From: JABMNT01 sp048262255
Lineage (GTDB): Bacteria > Pseudomonadota > Alphaproteobacteria > Rhodospirillales > Casp-alpha2
Assembly (NCBI GenBank): GCA_048262255.1
Contig: JBLXFH010000004.1
Span: forward strand, 62,001 to 126,000
Length of the DNA: 64,000 nucleotides
Reading direction: 5' to 3'
Under the pieces are notes generated by a model. The model had not been told where the DNA came from, did not search any database, and saw only the letters and a program-made list of their open reading frames with translations. The position numbers and the translations under genes were made by a program. Position 1 is the stretch's first letter; the number at the start of each line of letters is the position of its first letter. Shown here in pieces: positions 53,579 through 62,336 of the stretch.

Positions 53579-54073
53579 TCAGCAATCTAAATAGTTTTTC
53601 TGTATGCATTCATTCGCGCGCTTTTGGGCCATTTCAATATTGGCTGGTGATAGTTGTTCTTCAAGTTTTGGTAGAGTCGTTTTTGCATTCTCGAACCCAT
53701 GAATAGACGCAATGTGTAACCACATATACCCTAGAATGGTGTCTTTTTGTGTCCCTTTTCCTAATGTGTACATTGCCCCCAAACTTGCCTGAGCATTCAC
53801 AAACCCCTGTCTAGCTGCGCGGTTAAATAACAATAAGGCAATTTCTTCGTCTTTCGGTAACCCTTCGCCGTTGACGAACATTGTTCCAATAAAGAACTGG
53901 GCAGGCGCAAATTTTTGCTCGACCAGGGGAGAAAATTCTTTAAGTGCAGTCATGTAGTCCTTCGATGTGTATGCTTCTACTCCCTTTTGAAAGTCATTTG
54001 CATATGCCGCATTCCCAATACTGAAGGCGAAGATAAAACTGAAAAAAGACAGAGTGCAGAGCGTTTTCTTCAT
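53579..54073 (-). CDS. Secreted Sel1-repeat protein
   Basis: 164 residues with a signal peptide (about 1-25, ending AYA) and two to three Sel1-like repeats: FAPAQFFIGTMFVNGEGLPKD, FVNAQASLGAMYTLGKGTQKD and ILGYMWLHIASIHGFENA. A strong GGAGG site precedes the ATG. Sel1 repeats mediate protein contacts in the periplasm; partner unknown. It is distinctly A/T-richer than the flanking genes, so it may be acquired or poorly conserved. Confidence 0.88.
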   Translation of the reverse strand: MKKTLCTLSFFSFIFAFSIGNAAYANDFQKGVEAYTSKDYMTALKEFSPLVEQKFAPAQFFIGTMFVNGEGLPKDEEIALLLFNRAARQGFVNAQASLGAMYTLGKGTQKDTILGYMWLHIASIHGFENAKTTLPKLEEQLSPANIEMAQKRANECIQKNYLDC

Positions 54074-54112
54074 TTTAAGTAGCCTCCTGTTTGTTGATTG
54101 GCAGATGTTTGG

Positions 54113-54745
54113 CTAATTAGGAAAACGAGCCTTCAGATCAGCGATCTGGACATCGGTTAGATATCGGGTTTTCATATCCTTGAGCATGAGAAATAGTTTC
54201 GCCGTCTCTTCCAGTTCTTCTGTGGCATAAACGGCATCTTCCAGCGATTTACCGGCGACCACGGGGCCATGGTTGGCAAGCAGGACGGCATGGTGATCGG
54301 ACGCCATTTCGCGCACGGCCTTCGCCAGATCCAGATCGCCCGGCGGAAAATAGGGAACCAGCGGTAAGGTGCCAATCTTCATGACATAGTAGGCGGTGAT
54401 TGGTGGCAGCACATTCTTCGGGTCCACATCGGCAAGACAACTGACGGCAACGGAATGAGTCGAATGCAGATGCACGACGGCGCCGGTTGCCGGGCGCTGT
54501 TCATACATGACCCGGTGCAGGAAGCTCTCCTTGGTTGGTTTATCGCCGGAAATGTGGTCGCCATTATCGTCGAGCTTTGATATGCGTTCGGGATCAAGCG
54601 TGCCCATGGTCGAGCCTGTGGGCGTCATTAGCCAGCCATCCTCCAGCCTGACGCTGATATTGCCGGAACTGCCGAAGGTCAGTCCCCGCTCGTACATGGA
54701 TTTGGCAAGGCGCACGATGTTATCGCGTTGTGTTGTCTCGCTCAT
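54113..54745 (-). CDS. otnC: 3-oxo-tetronate 4-phosphate decarboxylase (class II aldolase family)
   Basis: 210 residues, class II aldolase/adducin fold with metal His residues in VVHLHSTHSVAVS and LANHGPVVAG. Directly downstream of otnK with an ATGA overlap, which identifies it as the OtnC decarboxylase yielding dihydroxyacetone phosphate plus CO2 from 3-oxo-tetronate 4-phosphate. Neither the tetronate dehydrogenase nor the OtnI isomerase is adjacent. Confidence 0.9.
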   Translation of the reverse strand: MSETTQRDNIVRLAKSMYERGLTFGSSGNISVRLEDGWLMTPTGSTMGTLDPERISKLDDNGDHISGDKPTKESFLHRVMYEQRPATGAVVHLHSTHSVAVSCLADVDPKNVLPPITAYYVMKIGTLPLVPYFPPGDLDLAKAVREMASDHHAVLLANHGPVVAGKSLEDAVYATEELEETAKLFLMLKDMKTRYLTDVQIADLKARFPN

Positions 54746-56007
54746 GGCAGCATCGTGAACGATTTGAGAAAGAAATCTTCCGTGCCGAAATTGCCGGATT
54801 TAAGGGCCAGCGCCAATTTTGTCTCGCCCAGCGTTTCCGTCCATGGCACGCCGGGGTCTATCTCCGGGCCTATCCTGAGCGCCGGGATGGCAAGGGCGTT
54901 AACGACGGCACCAGAGGTTTCTCCGCCCGCCACGACCAGCCGCCGCACACCTTGCGCGACGAGGCCTTTTGCGACCTTTCCCAGGGCCTCTTCAACCATC
55001 GCCCCGGCTTTCTCACGACCCAGTTTGTCCTGCACCTGTTTGACCACTTGCGGGTCGGCAGAGGAATAAATCAGGATCGGCTTGTCAGCGCTTTGCGCTT
55101 CGGCCCAGGCAAGGGCTTCACTGGCCATGTCCTTGCCTGCCGCCAAATCCATAGGATCAATGAGAAAGCTCTTGATGTGCTTTTGTGCATAGGCGATTTG
55201 TCCGCGCGTTGCTTGTGAACAACTTCCGGCAATAATCGCCATGCGACCGGATGGCGCATCGATGCCGATCTCCGCCGCTGTTTCCAAAAGCCCCTGTTTA
55301 CGGAAGTTTTCGGGCAGGCCCAGAGCAACGCCGGAGCCGCCAGTAATCAGCTTTAGGTCTTTCGACGCTTCACCGATAAACCGCAGGTGTTCGTCCGAAA
55401 TGGCATCGACAATAGCGTGGGAAAAACCGTTCGATCGAAGGTTTTGATAGGCGGTTTTGATAGCACCGGCGCCTTTTTGCACGTCGGCAAATTTGACCAG
55501 ACCGACCTGTTTATCCGTTTGTTTGGCAAGAACATTGACCAGATTGGAATCCGTCATCGGCGTTAACGGGTGGTCTTTCATACCGGAATCGGAAAGCAGA
55601 ATATCGCCAACAAACAGATGGCCGTTGAAAATGGTGCGGCCATTTACCGGAAATGCCGGGCAAGCGATGGTGAAGTCCGTATCCAGCGCTGCCATAAGGG
55701 CATCGGCGACGGGGCCGATATTACCCTTGTCCGTCGAATCGAAGGTCGAACAATATTTAAAAAAGAACTGCCGTGCTCCTCGCGCCTGCAACCATTCCAG
55801 CGCGGCGAGGGATTCGCTTACCGCCTGTTCGGCGGGCTCGGTGCGGGATTTGAGGGCGACAATCACCGCTTCCGCATCTCCCAGATCAATCTCCGTTTGC
55901 GGTACGCCGATCACCTGAACGGCCCGCATACCTTCCTTGACCAGCGTACTGGCGAGATCCGTAGCACCGGTAAAATCGTCGGCGATTACCCCAAGCAGAA
56001 TAGACAC
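54742..56007 (-). CDS. otnK: 3-oxo-tetronate kinase (DUF1537 / four-carbon acid sugar kinase)
   Basis: 421 residues from GTG 56007, preceded by AGGAG at 7 bases; an extension to 56067 runs through the operator. N-terminal SILLGVIADDFTGATDLASTLV and C-terminal GGETSGAVVNAL with the nucleotide-binding GPEIDPGVPW are characteristic. Phosphorylates 3-oxo-tetronate for OtnC. Operon otnK-otnC, with a GTATAC-centred palindrome before it. Confidence 0.92.
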   Translation of the reverse strand: MSILLGVIADDFTGATDLASTLVKEGMRAVQVIGVPQTEIDLGDAEAVIVALKSRTEPAEQAVSESLAALEWLQARGARQFFFKYCSTFDSTDKGNIGPVADALMAALDTDFTIACPAFPVNGRTIFNGHLFVGDILLSDSGMKDHPLTPMTDSNLVNVLAKQTDKQVGLVKFADVQKGAGAIKTAYQNLRSNGFSHAIVDAISDEHLRFIGEASKDLKLITGGSGVALGLPENFRKQGLLETAAEIGIDAPSGRMAIIAGSCSQATRGQIAYAQKHIKSFLIDPMDLAAGKDMASEALAWAEAQSADKPILIYSSADPQVVKQVQDKLGREKAGAMVEEALGKVAKGLVAQGVRRLVVAGGETSGAVVNALAIPALRIGPEIDPGVPWTETLGETKLALALKSGNFGTEDFFLKSFTMLP

Positions 56008-56020
56008 ATTGATACTCCTA

Positions 56021-56038
56021 AATAATGTATACGTTATT
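56021..56038. promoter_or_regulatory. GTATAC-centred palindrome before otnK, candidate GntR-type operator
   Basis: AATAATGTATACGTTATT is an 18-bp palindrome with one mismatched pair around GTATAC. It lies 13 bases upstream of the otnK GTG. GTATAC-centred repeats are typical of FCD-GntR regulators of sugar-acid genes. No regulator gene is adjacent. Confidence 0.55.
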
Positions 56039-56179
56039 CTTTTAACGACTTGCAGGCGGGTAAGCAATTCATCCGAACAGGAAAGTGCAATAAGATATTA
56101 TTTCATTATATCGCTTGCACTTATGCAAGAGTGATCCAACTTTGTTGAACATGGATACAGCAGCAAGGAATTAGGCAAT

Positions 56180-57802
56180 ATGGGGCGTCCAGAGCGTGTG
56201 ATTGATATGGCACCCGGGTTTTCTGCCCGGCCCGACTATCAGGTCAGGATTGAGCCGGCGAAAGGCAATGTTATTGGAATTTTTGGCGGTGAGACAATCG
56301 TCGACAGTCGCAATGCACTGATCCTTCACGAAACCCGCCATGCACCAACCTATTATTTTCCGAAATCCGATGTCCGGATGGATTTGCTGGTCCCGTCGGA
56401 TCACCATACGCATTGCCCTTTCAAGGGAAATGCCTCCTATTGGTCATTAGAGCTCGGTGACAAAACATTGGAGAATGTGGTCTGGAGCTATGAGCAGCCT
56501 TATGGTGAAGCGGCTGACATCGCCGGTTATGTTGCCTTCTATTGGGACAAAATGGAGGCCTGGTTTGAAGATGGTAAGCAGGTCTTTACGCAAGCAGATC
56601 AAGGCCGTGGCAAGACCGCCAATCCGCTTGTTGACTGGCTTTTATCCGAAGCCTGGGATGCGACCACTTCACGAGAGCTAACACATCGCTTCATCAAGCA
56701 ATTGAAAGTGCAGGGCATGCGTATTGTGCACATTAATGTTGCCATTCGGACCCTGCATCCTCTTTTGGCAGCCATATCCTACCGATGGGCAAAGGGGGAA
56801 ACGGAGATTACCCGTTTCGAGGCATCGCATGACCTGATGGGTAGTGACCAGTTTTTGAACAGCCCTTTAAAACCTGTTTTCCAGGGGGTGGGCGGGGTGC
56901 GTCGCCGGATTGATGCCGCCAGCGTTGCTGAATACGCGTTTCTTGGTGAATTGGAGGCGCTGGGTGCAACGGATTATGTGGCCATGCCCATGCGGTTTTC
57001 AGATGGACAGATAAACGCCGTAACGCTGGCGACGGACGCCCCCGACGGGTTTTCAGTCGAAAACCTTGGTTATATTCATGAAATTCTGCCGATGCTCAGC
57101 CGTCTCTATGAAGTTCATGCCAAGGAACGCTCGGCGGCAACATTGATGCGGACCTTTATGGGGGCGCATACGGGTGAGCGGGTTCTGAACGGGAAAATCA
57201 AGCGGGGCGACGGCGAGGATATTCATGCCGTAATCTGGTTTTCGGATTTGCGCAATTCAACGCCCCTGGCAGAAAGCATGTCCCGCGCCGATTTTCTGGA
57301 CTATCTGAACAAGTTTTTTGACGGTATGGCCGGTGCCGTTGTCGATAACGATGGTGAAATTCTGCGCTTTATTGGCGATGCCGTTTTGGCGATTTTCCCT
57401 ATCGAGAACAGCGATATGACCAGTTGGGGAGCCTGCCAGAGGGTTGAAATGGCCTGTGAACGTGCGGTGAGTGCGGCCAAGAGTGCCATTGCGGCCATTG
57501 CCGAAACCAATCTTGCGCAACAGGCGGCGGGCGCGCCTGAGGTGAAATTCGGGATTGGGATTCACATTGGCGACCTGACCTATGGCAATATTGGCATTCC
57601 CGAACGCCTTGAGTTTACCGTTGTTGGCGCTGCGGCAAACGAGGCGGCGCGGATCGAGGCGATGACCAAGGAACTGAACGTCCCTGTCCTGATTTCAAGC
57701 GCTTTCGCCAATTCCTATAAGGGAGACCTGGTCTCTGTCGGGCGGCATCATTTGCGTGGTGTCGAACACGAACGCGAGCTTTTTACAATCGCTGACGCAT
57801 AG
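56180..57802 (+). CDS. Class III nucleotide cyclase with N-terminal DUF427 domain
   Basis: 540 residues, no transmembrane segment. DUF427 domain at about 15-120 (LILHETRHAPTYYFPKSDVRMDLL, GYVAFYWDKMEAWFEDG), a linker of the rhizobial cyclase type (RTLHPLLAAISYRWAKG), then the class III catalytic domain at about 345-535. Metal-binding D356 (FSDLR) and D400 (FIGDAV) and transition-state N487 and R491 (NEAAR) are present, so it should be active, probably making cAMP. The next gene encodes a cyclic-nucleotide-binding protein, convergent. Confidence 0.9.
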   Translation: MGRPERVIDMAPGFSARPDYQVRIEPAKGNVIGIFGGETIVDSRNALILHETRHAPTYYFPKSDVRMDLLVPSDHHTHCPFKGNASYWSLELGDKTLENVVWSYEQPYGEAADIAGYVAFYWDKMEAWFEDGKQVFTQADQGRGKTANPLVDWLLSEAWDATTSRELTHRFIKQLKVQGMRIVHINVAIRTLHPLLAAISYRWAKGETEITRFEASHDLMGSDQFLNSPLKPVFQGVGGVRRRIDAASVAEYAFLGELEALGATDYVAMPMRFSDGQINAVTLATDAPDGFSVENLGYIHEILPMLSRLYEVHAKERSAATLMRTFMGAHTGERVLNGKIKRGDGEDIHAVIWFSDLRNSTPLAESMSRADFLDYLNKFFDGMAGAVVDNDGEILRFIGDAVLAIFPIENSDMTSWGACQRVEMACERAVSAAKSAIAAIAETNLAQQAAGAPEVKFGIGIHIGDLTYGNIGIPERLEFTVVGAAANEAARIEAMTKELNVPVLISSAFANSYKGDLVSVGRHHLRGVEHERELFTIADA

Positions 57803-57840
57803 CGGAAATAGGGCCATATCGCAGGTTTCGAAGCAATAAT

Positions 57841-58281
57841 TCAGGCGTTATTGACGACCTGTTCACTGGTGCTTGCAATTTTTTCGCTGAGCGCCGTCAT
57901 CACACCCAGCGCGGCATCGGGGTTTTGCGTGACCATTTTCAGAAACATGTCGCCATCCAGACGCATGACTTTCAATGGGCCTTTGGCAATCACCGTTGCC
58001 GACCGCCCGGAGCTCAAAAACAGTGCCATTTCGCCAAAGATATCAAAGGCATGGAGATGATTGACTTTGACGTGTTTGTCGTTCCTGTCGATAAAAACCT
58101 CGGCTTCTCCTGATTCTATGAAATAGGCGGAATCCGCTGCATCGCTGATGCTAAAGACCACTTCTCCATCGTCATAAACGAATTGGTCGCTGGCGAAAGC
58201 AAGGAGCTTCAGTTTTGAAGGTTCCAGTTTTGAAAACAACGGAATGCTTTTGAGAACGCGGGCTGTTTCATCCAGATCCAT
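57841..58281 (-). CDS. Cyclic-nucleotide-binding domain protein
   Basis: 146 residues, one CNB domain (about 10-125): LFSKLEPSKLKLLAFASDQFVYDDGEVVF, phosphate-binding cassette region FDIFGEMALFLSSGRSATVIAKG with Glu and Arg for the cyclic phosphate. There is no DNA-binding domain, so it acts by binding a partner. It is 27 bases downstream of the ABC gene on the same strand and so is likely cotranscribed with it. Confidence 0.93.
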   Translation of the reverse strand: MDLDETARVLKSIPLFSKLEPSKLKLLAFASDQFVYDDGEVVFSISDAADSAYFIESGEAEVFIDRNDKHVKVNHLHAFDIFGEMALFLSSGRSATVIAKGPLKVMRLDGDMFLKMVTQNPDAALGVMTALSEKIASTSEQVVNNA

Positions 58282-58308
58282 TATACACTTTCCTTACTTT
58301 TCTCGGAT

Positions 58309-60951
58309 TCAGGCCGAAAGCAGTTCATGGAACCGACTTCCCGATTTGGCGAGTTTTTCAGTCTCGCCTTGCTCGGTGACCCGTCCTTCTTCGATAATAA
58401 CGATACGATCAAACCGGGTCGCCAAGTCTGCCCGGTTCAGCACCCAGATCAATCCGCGCTCTTTAAAGCGGTCGAGTACGTTTGACATGAGCGCTTCCTG
58501 GGCTTTCGGCTCCAACGCACTGAGCGGATCATTTAAGATTAGCAAATCAGGGGCTTTCATCATAGCCCGGGCAAGGCATATTTTTTGACGCTGGGCTGCG
58601 GACAGGCGGCTGCCCGCAATGCCCACGGGCATCTCCATCCCCAGTTCGATCAGGGCCTGATCGAGCTGCAGTTTTTTGAGCACTTCATCGATAATCTGCC
58701 CGACTTCCTTGCGGGCCTGGGCGCGCCCGTGGGCAATTTTGCCGAACAGTATGTTGTCCTGAACCGTTGCCGCAGCATTGTAGGCGTTGATGTCGAAAAA
58801 TTCGATGGAATCCTGGAGGTCGTCCGGCAGCTCGGCTGCGAAAATATGGCGCGCCTTGATCAGCTTTTCACGGATTTCGTCATCGGCCAACCCCAGTCTG
58901 TGGCGGTCCGGTATGAGCATAAACGGCAGGCTGAGCAGGCGCGTTTTATCGTCTTCACTAAGCGCTTCCAGGCCGTTGGTTTCCTTGCGCCTCAGAATTG
59001 TCTGAAAATCCGAAAGCTCATCGGACTGGATAAAGGAATACTGTTCGAAAAAGGCATGCCCCGGCGGCAAATCCTGGAACAGTTCAATCATCATTTCGGC
59101 AACTTTAACGCCGGTTTCCAGAAACTGCTGATACAGATCAGCTTTATGCAAAATGGAAAGCATGTAGGGGTTGGTCCCGAGGTTGCCGGGATCAAACACA
59201 TCGCCGACGGGGGTGCCCATCAGGATGTTTTCGCCAATGGTCATGTTGGAATTGAATTTCTCACGGTCAAAGGGCTCAATCAAACGGGCCACCTTGGGAT
59301 CGTCGAGGCGGCGTAGCAACTCCTGGCGTGCCGTCAGGATGGCATCTGCGATTCCTGGATGCTCTGCAACACGGACACTCGATTGCAACCCGAACTCACG
59401 CAAGTCCTTACGCAGATTGCAGGCGACAAGAATGTCGTCGACGTAAGATTTTATCTGCTCGGGTTCTGTCAGGCCAAGGCTTTTGAAGTCGAGCCAATCG
59501 GCATCTGGATCATCTGTCGTGTTCCCGGCCAATTGCGCCTCTTTTATGGCTGTGGCGCGATGGAGACGTTGCTCTTCGTCATGCTCACGATCGGCTATGG
59601 GTTTGTGCTGGAGGCTGTAAAAAAGGTTGTCGCGGATTGTACCATTAAAGACATAAGCACTTTGATCCACATAGGCTGTCCGCCGTCCAATGACCGCTTC
59701 GTGCAGTTGGGTGATATCAATACCACCCAAACGTGCGGTGCCTTTGCCTGGCAGGGCGAGGCGAGCCATCAAGCGGGTCAGGTCATCACGCCCCGACTCA
59801 CTGGACCCCAGAATGGCAGTGGTTCCGCGTAGGGGTATAATGGCATTTGCGCTGTCGAGGGATTTGAAGCCACTGTCATCTTCGACAACAACGTTTGAGA
59901 GTTCGAAATCACCCGAGATTTCCGGGATGGTTTCCGGCGCGTTGGTCTGTAGTTCTTCCGCCAGCATGCCCGCAGGCTGGAACTGCTCGATCAGTTGATC
60001 GTATTTAATCCGCGCATCGGCCAGAGACTGGTAGTAGGTCAGCAGCTCTTTCCAGGGTGCTGAAAGGTCTTTGTAGGCGGCGAGAACCGCAACCAACGCA
60101 CCAAAGCTTAAATGCCCCTTGATGACCAGAACGCCGCCAATCGAGTAAAACATGAACGGCGTCACCTGAGCGATGAAATTGTTGAGAAATTTTATGAAGA
60201 ACTTGCGCTGGAAGATTTCATATCGAATATCGTAAATAACCGCCAGCCACCTTGCGATATGGGCCTGCGAGTAGGCAGATGTGCCATGTACGTGAATTTC
60301 CTGTACGCCGGAAATAGACTCTCCGATCCGTTCGGAGAGCCGACGCACAGCTTGCACCCGCTGCTTGCCCAGCTGGTTTACCTTCCTTTGCAGTTTCGGG
60401 ATGATATACATCTGCACCGGATACAAAGCGATGGCCGCCAATCCGAGTAACGGGTTTTGGACCATAATAAAGCCGATAATGGTCAGCAGGGTTCCGCCCT
60501 GAAAGGCTGGAAGTGAAATTGAATCTCCAATGAATCCGCCCAATGGCTCGACTTCCGCCGTGGTCATGGAAATGATCTCGCCCTGTGAAGTCTTGCGGAA
60601 CTGGGGCAGGGGAAACCGCATAATGCGGCTGAACAGGATATATCGCAATCGCCGCAGCATTCGTTCGCCCATGCGCCCGCGATAAACATTGATCCAGAAC
60701 TTGAAACCACCGTTGATTAAAACGAGAGAGAGAAACCCAAAACAGAGGATCAGCAGATATTCGATCTGTTCAAACTCATGACCCAAAATGGCTTGCGGGA
60801 AATCTTTACCGCCAATCGCTTGATTGATGATGATTTTTGGCAGATCGAGAGAAAAATACAGAAAAGGAAAAGCAATGGCTGTCACCAGCAAAAGAGTCAG
60901 CTGCTGTGTTTTCGAATACCGCCAGATGAATTTGAAAAGCGTCGGTTCCAT
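58309..60951 (-). CDS. ABC exporter with degenerate, expanded nucleotide-binding domain
   Basis: 880 residues from ATG 60951 (start MEPTLFKFIWRYS); the frame extends to 61056 without a good start. An ABC membrane domain with about six helices occupies residues 15-310. The ATPase part is abnormal: the Walker A position reads GSSESGRDD (Arg for the Lys), the signature is LSAAQ, and Walker B is LLILNDPLSALE (Asn and Asp for Asp-Glu). About 400 residues separate Walker A from the signature, about four times the usual, and this insert carries copies of the post-Q-loop motif: GTIRDNLFYS, MTIGENILMG and ATVQDNILFG. It may have lost ATP hydrolysis. Next to a cyclic-nucleotide-binding gene and divergent from glycosyltransferases. 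Confidence 0.85.
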   Translation of the reverse strand: MEPTLFKFIWRYSKTQQLTLLLVTAIAFPFLYFSLDLPKIIINQAIGGKDFPQAILGHEFEQIEYLLILCFGFLSLVLINGGFKFWINVYRGRMGERMLRRLRYILFSRIMRFPLPQFRKTSQGEIISMTTAEVEPLGGFIGDSISLPAFQGGTLLTIIGFIMVQNPLLGLAAIALYPVQMYIIPKLQRKVNQLGKQRVQAVRRLSERIGESISGVQEIHVHGTSAYSQAHIARWLAVIYDIRYEIFQRKFFIKFLNNFIAQVTPFMFYSIGGVLVIKGHLSFGALVAVLAAYKDLSAPWKELLTYYQSLADARIKYDQLIEQFQPAGMLAEELQTNAPETIPEISGDFELSNVVVEDDSGFKSLDSANAIIPLRGTTAILGSSESGRDDLTRLMARLALPGKGTARLGGIDITQLHEAVIGRRTAYVDQSAYVFNGTIRDNLFYSLQHKPIADREHDEEQRLHRATAIKEAQLAGNTTDDPDADWLDFKSLGLTEPEQIKSYVDDILVACNLRKDLREFGLQSSVRVAEHPGIADAILTARQELLRRLDDPKVARLIEPFDREKFNSNMTIGENILMGTPVGDVFDPGNLGTNPYMLSILHKADLYQQFLETGVKVAEMMIELFQDLPPGHAFFEQYSFIQSDELSDFQTILRRKETNGLEALSEDDKTRLLSLPFMLIPDRHRLGLADDEIREKLIKARHIFAAELPDDLQDSIEFFDINAYNAAATVQDNILFGKIAHGRAQARKEVGQIIDEVLKKLQLDQALIELGMEMPVGIAGSRLSAAQRQKICLARAMMKAPDLLILNDPLSALEPKAQEALMSNVLDRFKERGLIWVLNRADLATRFDRIVIIEEGRVTEQGETEKLAKSGSRFHELLSA

Positions 60952-61099
60952 TGAATTATTAAAGGTGTAAGGGGGTTGTGTATGCAAGCGAAATTGAAAT
61001 GAATTGTTTGTGATCATATATCCAGTATTCGATTTACGGTGGTACTTTGGGAACAAGGCAACTAAGGTGCCTAGATAGTAAAACTGGGCAGACTTAGCG

Positions 61100-62335
61100 A
61101 TGTCTCAAAACAGCGGACAAACACGGCTTCTTATTTACAGCCATGATTCCTTTGGTCTTGGCCACCTGCGCCGATGCCGCGCCATTGCCCATTCCCTTGT
61201 TGATCACCGCCGAGGGCTCTCGGTTTTGATTTTATCGGGCTCGCCGATCATCGGCAGCTTCGACTTTCGTTCCAGCGTTGATTTTGTCCGTATTCCGGGC
61301 GTCGTCAAACTGCGTACCGGCGGTTACACGACACTCGGCCTGGATATCGGTATCGAGGATGCCATGGCCATTCGCGAGACGATTATTCGCAATACGGCGG
61401 AAGTCTTTAATCCCAATATCTTTCTTGTAGACAAAGAACCGCTGGGTTTGCGCGGTGAAGTGGGCAATACCCTCAACATGCTGAAACAGAAGGGGACCCG
61501 GCTGGTTCTGGGACTCCGCGATGTTATGGATGATCCCGGAAAGCTGACAGACGAGTGGGAACGCAAAATGGCAATCCCGGCCCTGCGCGATATTTACGAT
61601 GATATTTGGGTTTATGGCCGTTCCGAAATCTGCAACCCACTGGAAGGGGTTGGGAATATCCCAAAAAGCGTTGTCGATAAGCTGACCTATACGGGTTACT
61701 TGCGCCGTAATTCCGTTCCATCTGTGAACCCTTCATCTATGGCTGGAACAGATATTAATGAGCCCTTTGTGCTGGTGACACCCGGTGGCGGCGGTGATGG
61801 GGCGAGTCTGGTTGACTGGGTGCTCCGGGCCTATGAGCATGACCCGGATATTCCGCATCAGGCGTTTATTGTGTTTGGCCCGTTTATGCATATCGATTTG
61901 CAGGCGCAATTCAAATCGCGTGTCGAGTTGCTCCCGAATGTGCAGGCAACCACTTTTGATTCCAATCTCGAAAATCTGGTCTCAAAAGCCTCAGGTGTTG
62001 TCGCCATGGGTGGTTACAATACGTTCTGTGAAATTCTTTCATTCGACAAACCCAGTCTCATTGTACCCCGCACCGTGCCGCGGCTTGAACAATATATCCG
62101 GGCCTCCCGGGCGCAGGAGCTGGGGCTGGTCAGCATGATTGTTGATGATGGTACGCGTGATCCGAAGGAAATGGCGCGCGCCATCCGCGAACTGCCCAAC
62201 CGCCCGAAGCCTTCGGAGGTCCATCTGCCAGGCCTTCTTGATGGTCTGTCGAGTATCAATGCCATGGTTGATCAATGGTTAAGTGTTGTGCCTCCTGCGG
62301 AAGCACCGCTTCGTGTCGTCCCGACAGAAGGGTAA
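61100..62335 (+). CDS. Glycosyltransferase (MurG/GT28-like)
   Basis: 411 residues, GT-B fold. The N-terminal RLLIYSHDSFGLGHLRRCRAIAHSLV and C-terminal donor-binding GVVAMGGYNTFCEILSFDKPSLIVPR, ELGLVSMIVDDG are the clearest pieces. Divergent from the degenerate ABC gene (149 bases) and coupled to two more glycosyltransferase genes. Ribosome site weak. Substrate unknown. Confidence 0.88.
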   Translation: MSQNSGQTRLLIYSHDSFGLGHLRRCRAIAHSLVDHRRGLSVLILSGSPIIGSFDFRSSVDFVRIPGVVKLRTGGYTTLGLDIGIEDAMAIRETIIRNTAEVFNPNIFLVDKEPLGLRGEVGNTLNMLKQKGTRLVLGLRDVMDDPGKLTDEWERKMAIPALRDIYDDIWVYGRSEICNPLEGVGNIPKSVVDKLTYTGYLRRNSVPSVNPSSMAGTDINEPFVLVTPGGGGDGASLVDWVLRAYEHDPDIPHQAFIVFGPFMHIDLQAQFKSRVELLPNVQATTFDSNLENLVSKASGVVAMGGYNTFCEILSFDKPSLIVPRTVPRLEQYIRASRAQELGLVSMIVDDGTRDPKEMARAIRELPNRPKPSEVHLPGLLDGLSSINAMVDQWLSVVPPAEAPLRVVPTEG

Positions 62336-62336
62336 C

